Shown here in pieces: positions 7,923-14,135 of a stretch of DNA of 15,467 nucleotides. The notes below the pieces were generated by a model, which saw only the letters and a program-made list of their open reading frames with translations, did no database searches and had not been told where the DNA came from. This DNA comes from an uncultured Bacteroidales bacterium. GTDB lineage: Bacteria; Bacteroidota; Bacteroidia; Bacteroidales; Paludibacteraceae. The stretch covers positions 1 through 15,467 of the forward strand of contig CAMOMF010000199.1 of the NCBI GenBank assembly GCA_946619625.1, read 5' to 3'. The first letter of the stretch is position 1. Each line of letters opens with the position of its first letter. A program made the translations under genes and the position numbers.

Positions 7923-9404
7923 TTACTTACTCTCTTTTCTCGATTTGGCAAGGAGCAGCATCCCCACAAAGGTGAACAGCGCATTCAGTATCAGGCGCTC
8001 GTGGCTGAACGTGTAACCGTCAAACCATTCCGCAGAGTGCATGTCCAGCACCAAGGTCAGAACAGGCGCGATGATGCACACTATCGGCACCCACTTGTCG
8101 CGCACCTGCAGTTTGGTCAGAATACCAAAGAAGAACATGCCCAACAGCGGTCCGTATGTGTACGATGCCACCTTGTACACGGTGTTGATAACCGACTCAT
8201 TGTTCAGCAGATACACCGCATAAATCAGTACTGCCATCAGCACTGCCATGCCTACATGAACCCAAGTACGGGTCTTCTTTACTGCTGCCTCGCCGTCCTT
8301 GGCGATGGTACGGTTCAGAATGTCAATGGTAAAAGACGTCGTCAAGGCGGTCAGTGCACTACCCGCAGCCGAGTTTCCCGCTGCTATAAAGCCCACTACG
8401 AACAGGATACCCACTATCAGCGGGAAATAATTACCTGTGGCAAGAAAAGCGAACACATCGTCCCCTTTCAGCACCTCACCACTTTCGTTCAGTACGTGTC
8501 CCGCTGTATCGGTCATGCCCTGACCGATAGCGTAGGTATAAAGCAAGTAACCCAACGCGAGGAACAGGTAAATAACAACCATCTGCACCAATGCACCCAC
8601 AACGATATTTTTCTGTGAGTCCTTGTAGTTCTTGCAGGAGAGAGTGCGTTGCATCATATCTTGGTCCAATCCTGTGGTGGCTACCAACACAAAGATGCCC
8701 GCCAGAAACTGTTTCCAGAAATAACGTCCGTCGTTCACGTCGTCAAAATAGAACATCCTGGTCATTGCACTGTCACCGTAACCCTCCAGCGACACGCCGC
8801 TGCGCAATATATACACGATGCACAGCACCACCGACAAAATCAGGCAAGTCGTTTTCAGCAGGTCCGTCCATACGATGGACTTCACTCCCCCTTTGAAGGT
8901 GCACAGATACACCACGCCGCACGTCAGGACCGCATTCAGCCAGAATGGCAGACCCATCGGAGCAAAAACCAATAGTTGCAGTACCGAGCACACAATGAAC
9001 AGACGTACCGCTGCTCCCGTCGATTTACTCAGGAAGAAAAACCACGCCCCCGTCTTGTAACTGCTCACACCAAAACGTTGGTTCAGGTACTCGTAGATGG
9101 AGGTCAAGTTCATCTTGTAATACAGGGGTATCAACACAAACGCGATAATCAACTGCCCCACCGTAAAACCTAACACCATCTGCATGTAACTCATACCACT
9201 CGCCTGCACCATCCCCGGGACACTCACAAAAGTGACGGCACTGATGGGCGCACCAATGGTGGACATCGCTATCAACAGCCAGTTACTCGACTTGTTCCCA
9301 CTGAAAAAACCGGCGTTGTCTGCCTTTCTGCCAGCCACCCATGAAATGCCAAATAGCAGGCAAAAATAGCAGGCAATTGTCACTAAAATCACTGTCGGAC
9401 TCAT
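7923..9404 (-). CDS. Sodium:solute symporter (SSS/SLC5 family), possible amino-sugar transporter
   Basis: 493 residues, almost wholly hydrophobic, with about 13 membrane spans as usual for the LeuT-fold SSS family; inner membrane. Family marks include the early segment AGRKADNAGFFSGNKSSNWL followed by TIGAPISAVTFVSVPG, the YEYLNQRFG segment after the third span, DQDMMQRTLSCKN in a mid loop, and GNSAAGSALTALTTSFTIDI, whose Ser/Thr residues correspond to the sodium-site helix (TM8 of vSGLT). The substrate cannot be read from sequence. The gene is last in a minus-strand set behind namZ, 103 bp apart with a repeat-filled gap and no promoter match, so it is probably on the same transcript. NamZ releases MurNAc, so MurNAc or a related sugar is a reasonable candidate (inference). 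ATG 9404 is the first start that gives the full first membrane span. Confidence 0.88.
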   Translation of the reverse strand: MSPTVILVTIACYFCLLFGISWVAGRKADNAGFFSGNKSSNWLLIAMSTIGAPISAVTFVSVPGMVQASGMSYMQMVLGFTVGQLIIAFVLIPLYYKMNLTSIYEYLNQRFGVSSYKTGAWFFFLSKSTGAAVRLFIVCSVLQLLVFAPMGLPFWLNAVLTCGVVYLCTFKGGVKSIVWTDLLKTTCLILSVVLCIVYILRSGVSLEGYGDSAMTRMFYFDDVNDGRYFWKQFLAGIFVLVATTGLDQDMMQRTLSCKNYKDSQKNIVVGALVQMVVIYLFLALGYLLYTYAIGQGMTDTAGHVLNESGEVLKGDDVFAFLATGNYFPLIVGILFVVGFIAAGNSAAGSALTALTTSFTIDILNRTIAKDGEAAVKKTRTWVHVGMAVLMAVLIYAVYLLNNESVINTVYKVASYTYGPLLGMFFFGILTKLQVRDKWVPIVCIIAPVLTLVLDMHSAEWFDGYTFSHERLILNALFTFVGMLLLAKSRKESK

Positions 9405-9412
9405 ATACTACC

Positions 9413-9486
9413 TTTATTATGTTATTATTATGATATTATTATGTTATTATTATGATATTATTATGATATTATTATGTTATTATTAG
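9413..9486 (-). repeat. 11-bp tandem repeat, six units, in the namZ-symporter gap
   Basis: On the plus strand, units of GTTATTATTAT and GATATTATTAT run from 9421 to 9486 in the order GTT, GAT, GTT, GAT, GAT, GTT (last unit ends in G); a partial unit covers 9413-9420. It fills two thirds of the gap and ends 8 bp from the symporter start codon. A perfect array with only one variable base (T/A at position 2) suggests recent copy-number change. Confidence 0.9.
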
Positions 9487-9507
9487 GATATAACTATACT
9501 CCCTCGC

Positions 9508-10854
9508 TTACTCCTCATACAGCAGGTAAGGCCTCCGCTGCGCCTTAAAGTGTTCCACATCGTCCAACCACATGGCACGGATTTCTTCGTCGGACTTACC
9601 CTCCATAATCATCTCCTGTATGTAGTCCTGACCCGTCAGTTTCACAAAGAACTTCGTGAAGAATGGTTCGGCATCGCTCCATTTGTCACCGGCGGCAACT
9701 CTCCGTTGGTACGCGTCAATCACGTACTCCAGGCTGAAATGTTTCTGCATCGCCTCCTCTTCGCTCATGCCCGACAGGTCCACTCCGTAGCAAACTCGAT
9801 CCTTTTGGGGCGGGTTCTTTGCCGCCTCGCACTCCCTCGGCACAAACGTAAACAACTCCTCCCCATCATTTACAAATTTACAAATGGAAGAATTTACAAA
9901 TTGAAAGTCAGGGTGTCCGTAACACAAGAACGGTTTGTCCGTTCCTCTGCCCAATGAGACAGGAGTCCCCTCAAACAGGCAGATAGAGGGATACAGGTAA
10001 ACAGCCAACTGATTCCTGAGGTTCGGTGAGGGCGGAACGAGGATATTATACTTGGTCTGGTGGGTATAATTGGCGCACGGCACCACTTGCAGCGGGCACT
10101 GTTTGCCCTCGGGCAGCCAACCCTCACCATTGACCATCTGCGCCAATTCGCCCAGTGTCATGCCGTGAACGACCGGTATCGGCAGATATCCCACGCCTGA
10201 CTTGTGCTGCATGTCCAGAATAGGTCCGTCCACATAGTACCCGTTCGGGTTCGGACGGTCCAGCACTATCACTTTCTTACCGAAGTCTGCGCACGCGTTC
10301 ATCAGACGCACCATCGTGATATAGTAAGTGTAGAACCGCAGTCCCACATCTTGAATATCTATCAGCAACACATCGAAACGCTGCATGTCCTCGTCAGAGG
10401 GACGTGCACTACCGCCGCTGTACAGACTCAGTATGGGCAGGCCGGTCTTCTCATCCACGCTGCTGGACACATGCTCGCCTGCAGAGGCAGTGCCCCTAAA
10501 CCCGTGTTCGGGCGAGAACACCGCCACCATGTTCACTCCTTTACTCAACAAAAAATCCAAAGTATGAATCCATGTATCACGTGCCCCCTCTCTCTCGTCT
10601 TCCCGACGTGGAGAAGCCCCCTCTCCTTGGGAGAGGGTTGGGGTGAGGTTTCTTACCAGACTGGTATGGTTGCCCAACATGGCGACCCGCTTGCCCGCAA
10701 GACTGTCTATATACAGTTCCGTCCGCTCTGCCCCTACCAGCACCGGTCCGTCACCCTGCTTGTCCCTTGTTGACTCGGGACTATTGTCTGCATTCCTGCA
10801 CTCCTGCACTCCTACCAGCAACAGCGCAATGCCGATGATAATGAACCTTTTCAT
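9508..10854 (-). CDS. namZ: Exo-beta-N-acetylmuramidase NamZ family (DUF1343, GH171), with repeat-derived insertions
   Basis: NamZ enzymes remove MurNAc from the non-reducing end of peptidoglycan fragments. DUF1343 marks: GKRVAMLGNHTSLV, FSPEHGFRGTASAGE (~116-129), SLYSG, DVLLIDIQDVGLRFYTY, VLDRPNPNG, GPILD, PIPVVHGMTLGELA, PSPNLRN, YPSICLFEGTPVSLGRGTDKPF and CYGVDLS. The start chosen is ATG 10854, giving 448 residues: it overlaps the upstream stop by 4 bp (ATGA) and gives a signal peptide MKRFIIIGIALLLVGVQEC. The cysteine C19 suggests a lipoprotein, but the residues before it (V-Q-E) are a poor lipobox. Two stretches interrupt the family pattern: ~70-94 (LTPTLSQGEGAS and onward) and ~317-334 (FQFVNSSICKFVNDGEE), both encoded by repeat-like DNA. 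The frame is intact, so the protein is probably made; activity is uncertain. Confidence 0.9.
   Translation of the reverse strand: MKRFIIIGIALLLVGVQECRNADNSPESTRDKQGDGPVLVGAERTELYIDSLAGKRVAMLGNHTSLVRNLTPTLSQGEGASPRREDEREGARDTWIHTLDFLLSKGVNMVAVFSPEHGFRGTASAGEHVSSSVDEKTGLPILSLYSGGSARPSDEDMQRFDVLLIDIQDVGLRFYTYYITMVRLMNACADFGKKVIVLDRPNPNGYYVDGPILDMQHKSGVGYLPIPVVHGMTLGELAQMVNGEGWLPEGKQCPLQVVPCANYTHQTKYNILVPPSPNLRNQLAVYLYPSICLFEGTPVSLGRGTDKPFLCYGHPDFQFVNSSICKFVNDGEELFTFVPRECEAAKNPPQKDRVCYGVDLSGMSEEEAMQKHFSLEYVIDAYQRRVAAGDKWSDAEPFFTKFFVKLTGQDYIQEMIMEGKSDEEIRAMWLDDVEHFKAQRRPYLLYEE
9868..9899 (-). repeat. AT-rich octamer repeat inside namZ
   Basis: On the plus strand the 8-bp units ATTTACAA, ATTTACAA, ATGGAAGA and ATTTACAA follow each other. 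They encode most of the FVNSSICKFVN segment, which breaks the expected GHPDF...FTF stretch of the DUF1343 family. The local AT content is far above that of the surrounding gene. Confidence 0.7.
10584..10648 (-). repeat. GC-rich palindromic repeat element inserted in frame in namZ
   Basis: In the sense of the gene this stretch starts CCTCACCCCAACCCTCTCCC and ends GAGAGAGGGGG; it contains perfect 8-bp arms CCCTCTCC/GGAGAGGG at 10619-10626 and 10630-10637 with a 3-nt loop. CTCACCCCAACCCTCTCCC-type palindromic elements are known from intergenic regions of many bacteria. Here it encodes LTPTLSQGEGAS and neighbours between NHTSLV and the WIHTLDFLLSKG helix, which normally lie close together in DUF1343 proteins. 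The same CCCTCTCC arm is in the 7887-7918 terminator. Confidence 0.7.
10792..10815 (-). repeat. Three octamers (ACTCCTGC-type) in the namZ signal-peptide coding region
   Basis: Plus-strand units ATTCCTGC, ACTCCTGC and ACTCCTAC are joined end to end. They encode the VGVQECRN stretch including the candidate lipidation cysteine. The unit is the same as that of the repeat in front of kdsA. Confidence 0.75.
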
Positions 10855-11558
10855 TTTTCTTCTGCGGAGGACGCTCCGGTCAAGTTGATATTCTTGTTGA
10901 GGACGCAATCCGGCCCTTTCTTCTTGTAATGCAACTTACTGGCACCGCTCACGTCTGCATCCAGACTGCCACAGCACGTCACACTTGCACGACTGGCACC
11001 ACTCAAGTCGCACTCTACCATGTCGCAAAGGAACAACGGACCGTTGAACTTACTGGCACCGCTGGCATCCAACTCCAACTCATCCGACGCCCCCTGCACC
11101 GTTGCTTCTGACGCGCCGCTCAGTTTCATGTTTGTATGCACTGCGTAGATTGCCCCGTCAAACATGGACGCGCCCGTCAGTTCCACCTCAATGTCAGTGC
11201 CCTCAAGCGGTCTGCCAGGACTGAAAGATGAAGCGCCGTGTACGTGCACCGACTCCAATCCGTCACGATTGGGCAACACGACCGTTGCTTTACGATTGTT
11301 GCTGAAATCACGCTTGTTAATGCCAATAATCAACTTGCCGTTCACAACCTCCACACGCACATACTGCTGCGCTTTTTCGCCGATGGTCACTTGGGCACTC
11401 GTCACTTCGTCACTGGTGGTTACATCGAAAGCACTGTTGATTTCCAACTCATCCCACTCACCATTAATGGGGTAATTCACTGTTTCAAGTGCGCCCCAAT
11501 TGGTGTTACAAGCGCATAGCATGGCGCACAGCGCCAACAAGGAAAGACTCTTTTTCAT
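10851..11558 (-). CDS. DUF2807 (GIN domain) lipoprotein, putative beta-helix
   Basis: 235 residues. Signal peptide MKKSLSLLALCAMLCAC with lipobox L14-C15-A16-C17, so probably a lipoprotein. After WDELEINSAFDVTTSDE the body is made of short beta turns, each marked by G-A-S: HGASSF, TGASMF, SGASEA, QGASDE, SGASKF, SGASRA, SGASKL and a final TGASSAEEK. This is the pattern of the DUF2807 family, a right-handed beta-helix described as a putative auto-transporter adhesin head domain. The role is not known; surface adhesion or envelope sensing are guesses. It is the first gene of a probable operon: its stop overlaps the namZ start by 4 bp, and a promoter lies 220 bp upstream of its ATG, with a repeat-filled leader in between. 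Confidence 0.9.
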   Translation of the reverse strand: MKKSLSLLALCAMLCACNTNWGALETVNYPINGEWDELEINSAFDVTTSDEVTSAQVTIGEKAQQYVRVEVVNGKLIIGINKRDFSNNRKATVVLPNRDGLESVHVHGASSFSPGRPLEGTDIEVELTGASMFDGAIYAVHTNMKLSGASEATVQGASDELELDASGASKFNGPLFLCDMVECDLSGASRASVTCCGSLDADVSGASKLHYKKKGPDCVLNKNINLTGASSAEEK

Positions 11559-11573
11559 GTTATTCTGATAGTG

Positions 11574-11730
11574 ATTATTATTTCTTCACAGTATTCACAA
11601 TTGTAATTATTATTTCTTCACAATATTCACAATTGTAATTATTATTTCTTCACAGTATTCACAATTGTAATTATTATTTCTTCACAGTATTCACAATTGT
11701 AATTATTATTTCTTCACAGTATTCACAATA
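11574..11730 (-). repeat. 32-bp tandem repeat (four full units plus partial) in the DUF2807 leader
   Basis: Full units at 11574-11605, 11606-11637, 11638-11669 and 11670-11701, and a partial unit to about 11730. Plus-strand parts of the unit are ATTATTATTTCTTCACAG and TATTCACAATTGTA. The copies are identical except CAGTAT to CAATAT in the second. Each has the palindrome ACAATTGT, and on the minus strand each reads TACAATTG, one base from the -7 consensus TAnnTTTG. The array starts 16 bp from the DUF2807 start codon and lies wholly inside the predicted transcript leader. Confidence 0.93.
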
Positions 11731-11734
11731 CAAT

Positions 11735-11750
11735 ATTGCAGTATTGCAGT
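11735..11750 (-). repeat. Octamer pair ATTGCAGT x2 next to the 32-bp array
   Basis: Two exact copies of ATTGCAGT (plus strand) directly beyond the 32-bp array, again in the leader of the DUF2807-namZ transcript. Small, but it has the same 8-bp period as the repeats near 4781, 9868 and 10792. Confidence 0.6.
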
Positions 11751-11780
11751 AAAACAACCGTCTGCATACGTTTGCGGGTG

Positions 11781-11811
11781 CAAAGGTAATACTTTTTTTT
11801 CATATATGCAA
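11781..11811 (-). promoter_or_regulatory. Bacteroidetes-type promoter for the DUF2807-namZ-symporter operon
   Basis: On the minus strand, TTG (plus CAA 11809-11811), a 20-nt spacer and TACCTTTG (plus CAAAGGTA 11781-11788) match both elements of the consensus. The predicted start of transcription is near 11775, giving a leader of a little over 200 nt that is mostly tandem repeats. Confidence 0.82.
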
Positions 11812-11950
11812 GAAAAAAGAGCTTTTTCTGCTTAAAAAGAGAGTTTTTGGGGTGAGTTATTAGTTGTGAGTTGTGAAGACATGGAACTCTGCCCCTGTGT
11901 TTGTAGGAGAGTTCGTGAGGCAATTATGCGAACGTCAACGGCAGGATGCT

Positions 11951-11965
11951 GTCCTTGCGAAGGAC
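11951..11965. other. Hairpin GTCCTT-gcg-AAGGAC in the long intergenic stretch
   Basis: Perfect 6-bp arms around a 3-nt loop. It lies in 11812-12264, a 450-bp stretch where I see no convincing gene. The surrounding sequence is neither AT-rich leader nor normal coding sequence and may be an intergenic repeat element. Confidence 0.5.
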
Positions 11966-12013
11966 AAAACAAACCTGCTCGTTGGCGGACAAAAAGGATG
12001 TTGTTTGACATAG

Positions 12014-12054
12014 GTTGGTCGGACAATGTCCTCACACGGCGAAGCCCGACCAAC
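12014..12054. other. Inverted repeat GTTGGTCGG / CCGACCAAC with nested GGACaatGTCC
   Basis: Perfect 9-bp arms at 12014-12022 and 12046-12054, 23 bp apart, with an alternative small hairpin at 12021-12031. The right arm touches the first unit of the 24-bp array at 12055. It may be one end of a repeat element, a structured RNA or a transcription terminator for the minus-strand operon to the right, but it lacks a T-run. Confidence 0.6.
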
Positions 12055-12253
12055 TATTTCAAACGCGAAGCATCAAACCACTTCAAACGCGAAGCATCAA
12101 ACTACTTCAAACGCGAAGCATCAAACTACGTCAAACGCGAAGCATCAAACTACGTCAAACGCGAAGCATCAAACTACGTCAAACGCGAAGCATCAAACTA
12201 TGTCAAACGCGAAGCATCAAACTACGTCAAACGCGAAGCATCAAACTATTTCA
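12055..12253. repeat. 24-bp tandem array, eight full units plus partial
   Basis: Eight units from 12055 to 12246 and a 7-bp partial. Each unit has a variable 6-mer followed by the constant AAACGCGAAGCATCAAAC. The variable 6-mers run TATTTC, CACTTC, TACTTC, TACGTC, TACGTC, TACGTC, TATGTC, TACGTC, TATTTC, so identity is highest in the middle. The plus strand has no stop in any of the three frames through the array; the minus strand has a stop in every frame in each unit. In one plus frame it would encode NYVKREAS octapeptides, but the surrounding frame (GTG 11866 to 12360) runs into the opposing gene and has no good start, so I do not call a gene. It ends 11 bp before the stop codon of the lipoprotein gene. 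Confidence 0.93.
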
Positions 12254-12264
12254 GGAATGTGACT

Positions 12265-14133
12265 CTACCATTGGTCGTAAGGAGGTGCTTTGCGTTCGGG
12301 TGCACTCGTGTTTCGGAGATTGGATTTGAGATCAACCGTGAGTGTACCGGTAATACTTGAGCCGAAGTAGGACTGCAGGTTGAAATTCATCAGTGCATTC
12401 CCTCCGGATTTCGAGACCGTTACATATCCTCCGGAAATGGCGTATATGGCTCGTTCGCCAAAAGCAGACCCAGCCCTCGTGAAACTTGAGTATCCTTCAG
12501 ATATATAACTACTTACGTAAACACCAGTGGATGCGCGAAGATAGGGATATTCTGAACTGGTTCTGCTCTTCACGTTATACGTTTGTGCGGGGAGGATGAT
12601 GTCGGCATCTACATTGTTTTTGGGGAGGTCAAATTCCAACACAAACCGGTCTCCATTAGAAAAATAAAGATGGACATCAATATCGGTGTAGGAAATGTAA
12701 TCGTAATCGTATCTGTAAACGTAAATGCTGGAAACGTCAGAAAGTGTAATCGCGCCTGCGTTAGAGGGTTCGGTATAATAGGTGGTGAAACCGTTCTCGT
12801 ATGTCAATTTTTCGTTTTTACTAACCAGATAGGAGTACCTTGCCTCGATGTAGCCACCATAGGTGTTCTTTGTTCCGGAAATAGTAATGTTGTCCCCTGC
12901 AGAAAGTCCCAAGGAGGCAAAAGATTGGTCGTTACTCACGCGTTTGGTTGAGGTTAATCCATATACTGGGAGCACTCCTGTTTCGTCTATCAAATAGAAA
13001 TTACCGTAAGTACTGTTATCGATATACCAAATGACTCCGGTTAGCGAATAGTAAGTATTAGCATCATCTGGTAGCGCCTTAAATTCGGCAATAGTTTTTG
13101 CGCTGCCGATGGAACTTGCATTGGCAGTGGTGAATGTTCGCGCATCGGAGTAATAGTAACTGCCGCTTTGGTAATAATACATTCGATAATAGTAGGTTGT
13201 GTTCGGCGTCAGCGAATTGAAATTGGCAGAGTAATTGCCATTGTGCACATCGGCAGTTGTGGTTCTGTAATCGTAATCGTAGTAGGTAGGTGTAGAAGAT
13301 GAGGATGAACAGAGAAATCCCAGTTGGGTGGGAACAACGGCATCAACACCCATGGAGATGTTTCCTGTGACTTGCGCTGTAGTGGTGCTTACATTGGTAG
13401 CGGCGTTAAGTGTGAGCGTAATGGCATCTTGAGGAACAGCAGTTGTGAATGTTCTGGTTCCTCCATAAATAGCTTTTCCGTCCACAACTGCGTACGCTCT
13501 GAAGTAATAAAGGGTGTTTCCTGTAAGTCGGCTAATTTGCCGGCTGAAGTCCCCCTGTTTGGTAGATGCTTCATTCCATTCGTAGATATTGTTCTCGAGA
13601 GTGGGAGTGCCCGATACGGAAAGAACGAATCCCCGCTTCGTCAGACTGACATCTGTACCCTTAAAGGTGATATTTCCATGCAAGGTGGCGGTAGAAACGG
13701 TGATGTTGGTGGCATCCTTAGTGTTCACTCCGGCCGTGCCCTTCGTGGTGAAAGAGTGGACCTCTCCTTCAATAGTTCCGACTGCATTTCGTAAAAAAGG
13801 TCGTACATGATACGTGGTACTTGGTTGCAAATTGGTTATTGTGAATACCATGTTCTCCAGATATTCCCAAGAATATTCGCTTTCGAATTTGGTTTTTTGT
13901 ATGTCATCTTTGGAAGAGGGTTCTTTGTTTGTCGCAGATATATATACCCCATATTCACTGATAGTGGGATGAGTGCCATACGAATTGGTGTACGAAATAG
14001 TGGCGTTCAGAGTGGCGGATGAGCCGTATATGTCGTTGATAGTTACATTATTGATAGTAGCTATACATACAGGCTCCTCCTTGCATGCATTGAGCAGAAG
14101 GAGCAGCCCTATGAGTGGAAGAATTTTTTTCAT
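12265..14133 (-). CDS. Large lipoprotein with three Ig/FnIII-like repeats, OB-fold-like domain and beta-rich C-terminus
   Basis: 622 residues. Signal peptide MKKILPLIGLLLLLNAC with lipobox ending at C17. Three FnIII-like domains of about 100 residues follow, at ~27-130, ~138-231 and ~238-336; each opens with an SATLxAxI-like strand, has a TTYxxRxY strand and ends in FTT. Residues ~345-438 (KTIAEFKAL, YSLTGVI, GNFYLIDETG, SAGDNITISGTK, GGYIEA) resemble OB-fold domains found in Bacteroidetes surface lipoproteins. The remaining ~160 residues are beta-rich and unassigned, with a basic, proline-containing tail. The protein is very rich in Tyr, Ser and Thr and the gene is visibly lower in GC than gyrB (25/60 versus 37/60 in two lines counted by eye). 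Its start lies 2 nt after the upstream stop, so it is the last gene of a tight operon. Probably surface-exposed; ligand unknown. Confidence 0.85.
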   Translation of the reverse strand: MKKILPLIGLLLLLNACKEEPVCIATINNVTINDIYGSSATLNATISYTNSYGTHPTISEYGVYISATNKEPSSKDDIQKTKFESEYSWEYLENMVFTITNLQPSTTYHVRPFLRNAVGTIEGEVHSFTTKGTAGVNTKDATNITVSTATLHGNITFKGTDVSLTKRGFVLSVSGTPTLENNIYEWNEASTKQGDFSRQISRLTGNTLYYFRAYAVVDGKAIYGGTRTFTTAVPQDAITLTLNAATNVSTTTAQVTGNISMGVDAVVPTQLGFLCSSSSSTPTYYDYDYRTTTADVHNGNYSANFNSLTPNTTYYYRMYYYQSGSYYYSDARTFTTANASSIGSAKTIAEFKALPDDANTYYSLTGVIWYIDNSTYGNFYLIDETGVLPVYGLTSTKRVSNDQSFASLGLSAGDNITISGTKNTYGGYIEARYSYLVSKNEKLTYENGFTTYYTEPSNAGAITLSDVSSIYVYRYDYDYISYTDIDVHLYFSNGDRFVLEFDLPKNNVDADIILPAQTYNVKSRTSSEYPYLRASTGVYVSSYISEGYSSFTRAGSAFGERAIYAISGGYVTVSKSGGNALMNFNLQSYFGSSITGTLTVDLKSNLRNTSAPERKAPPYDQW

Positions 14134-14135
14134 AA

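Noticed and set aside
10855..10908. Longer namZ start at 10908
   Set aside because: It would add 18 arginine-rich residues before the signal peptide and deeply overlap the DUF2807 gene; ATG 10854 with a 4-bp overlap is better.
12055..12253. CRISPR array
   Set aside because: The repeats are contiguous 24-bp units; the only variable part is 6 bp and not spacer-like, and there are no cas genes nearby.
11866..12360. Plus-strand frame of 164 codons with NYVKREAS octapeptide repeats
   Set aside because: GTG start without support, about 40% of it is the tandem array that is open in all three plus frames by composition alone, and its end overlaps the opposing lipoprotein gene. Kept as a possibility only in the array entry.
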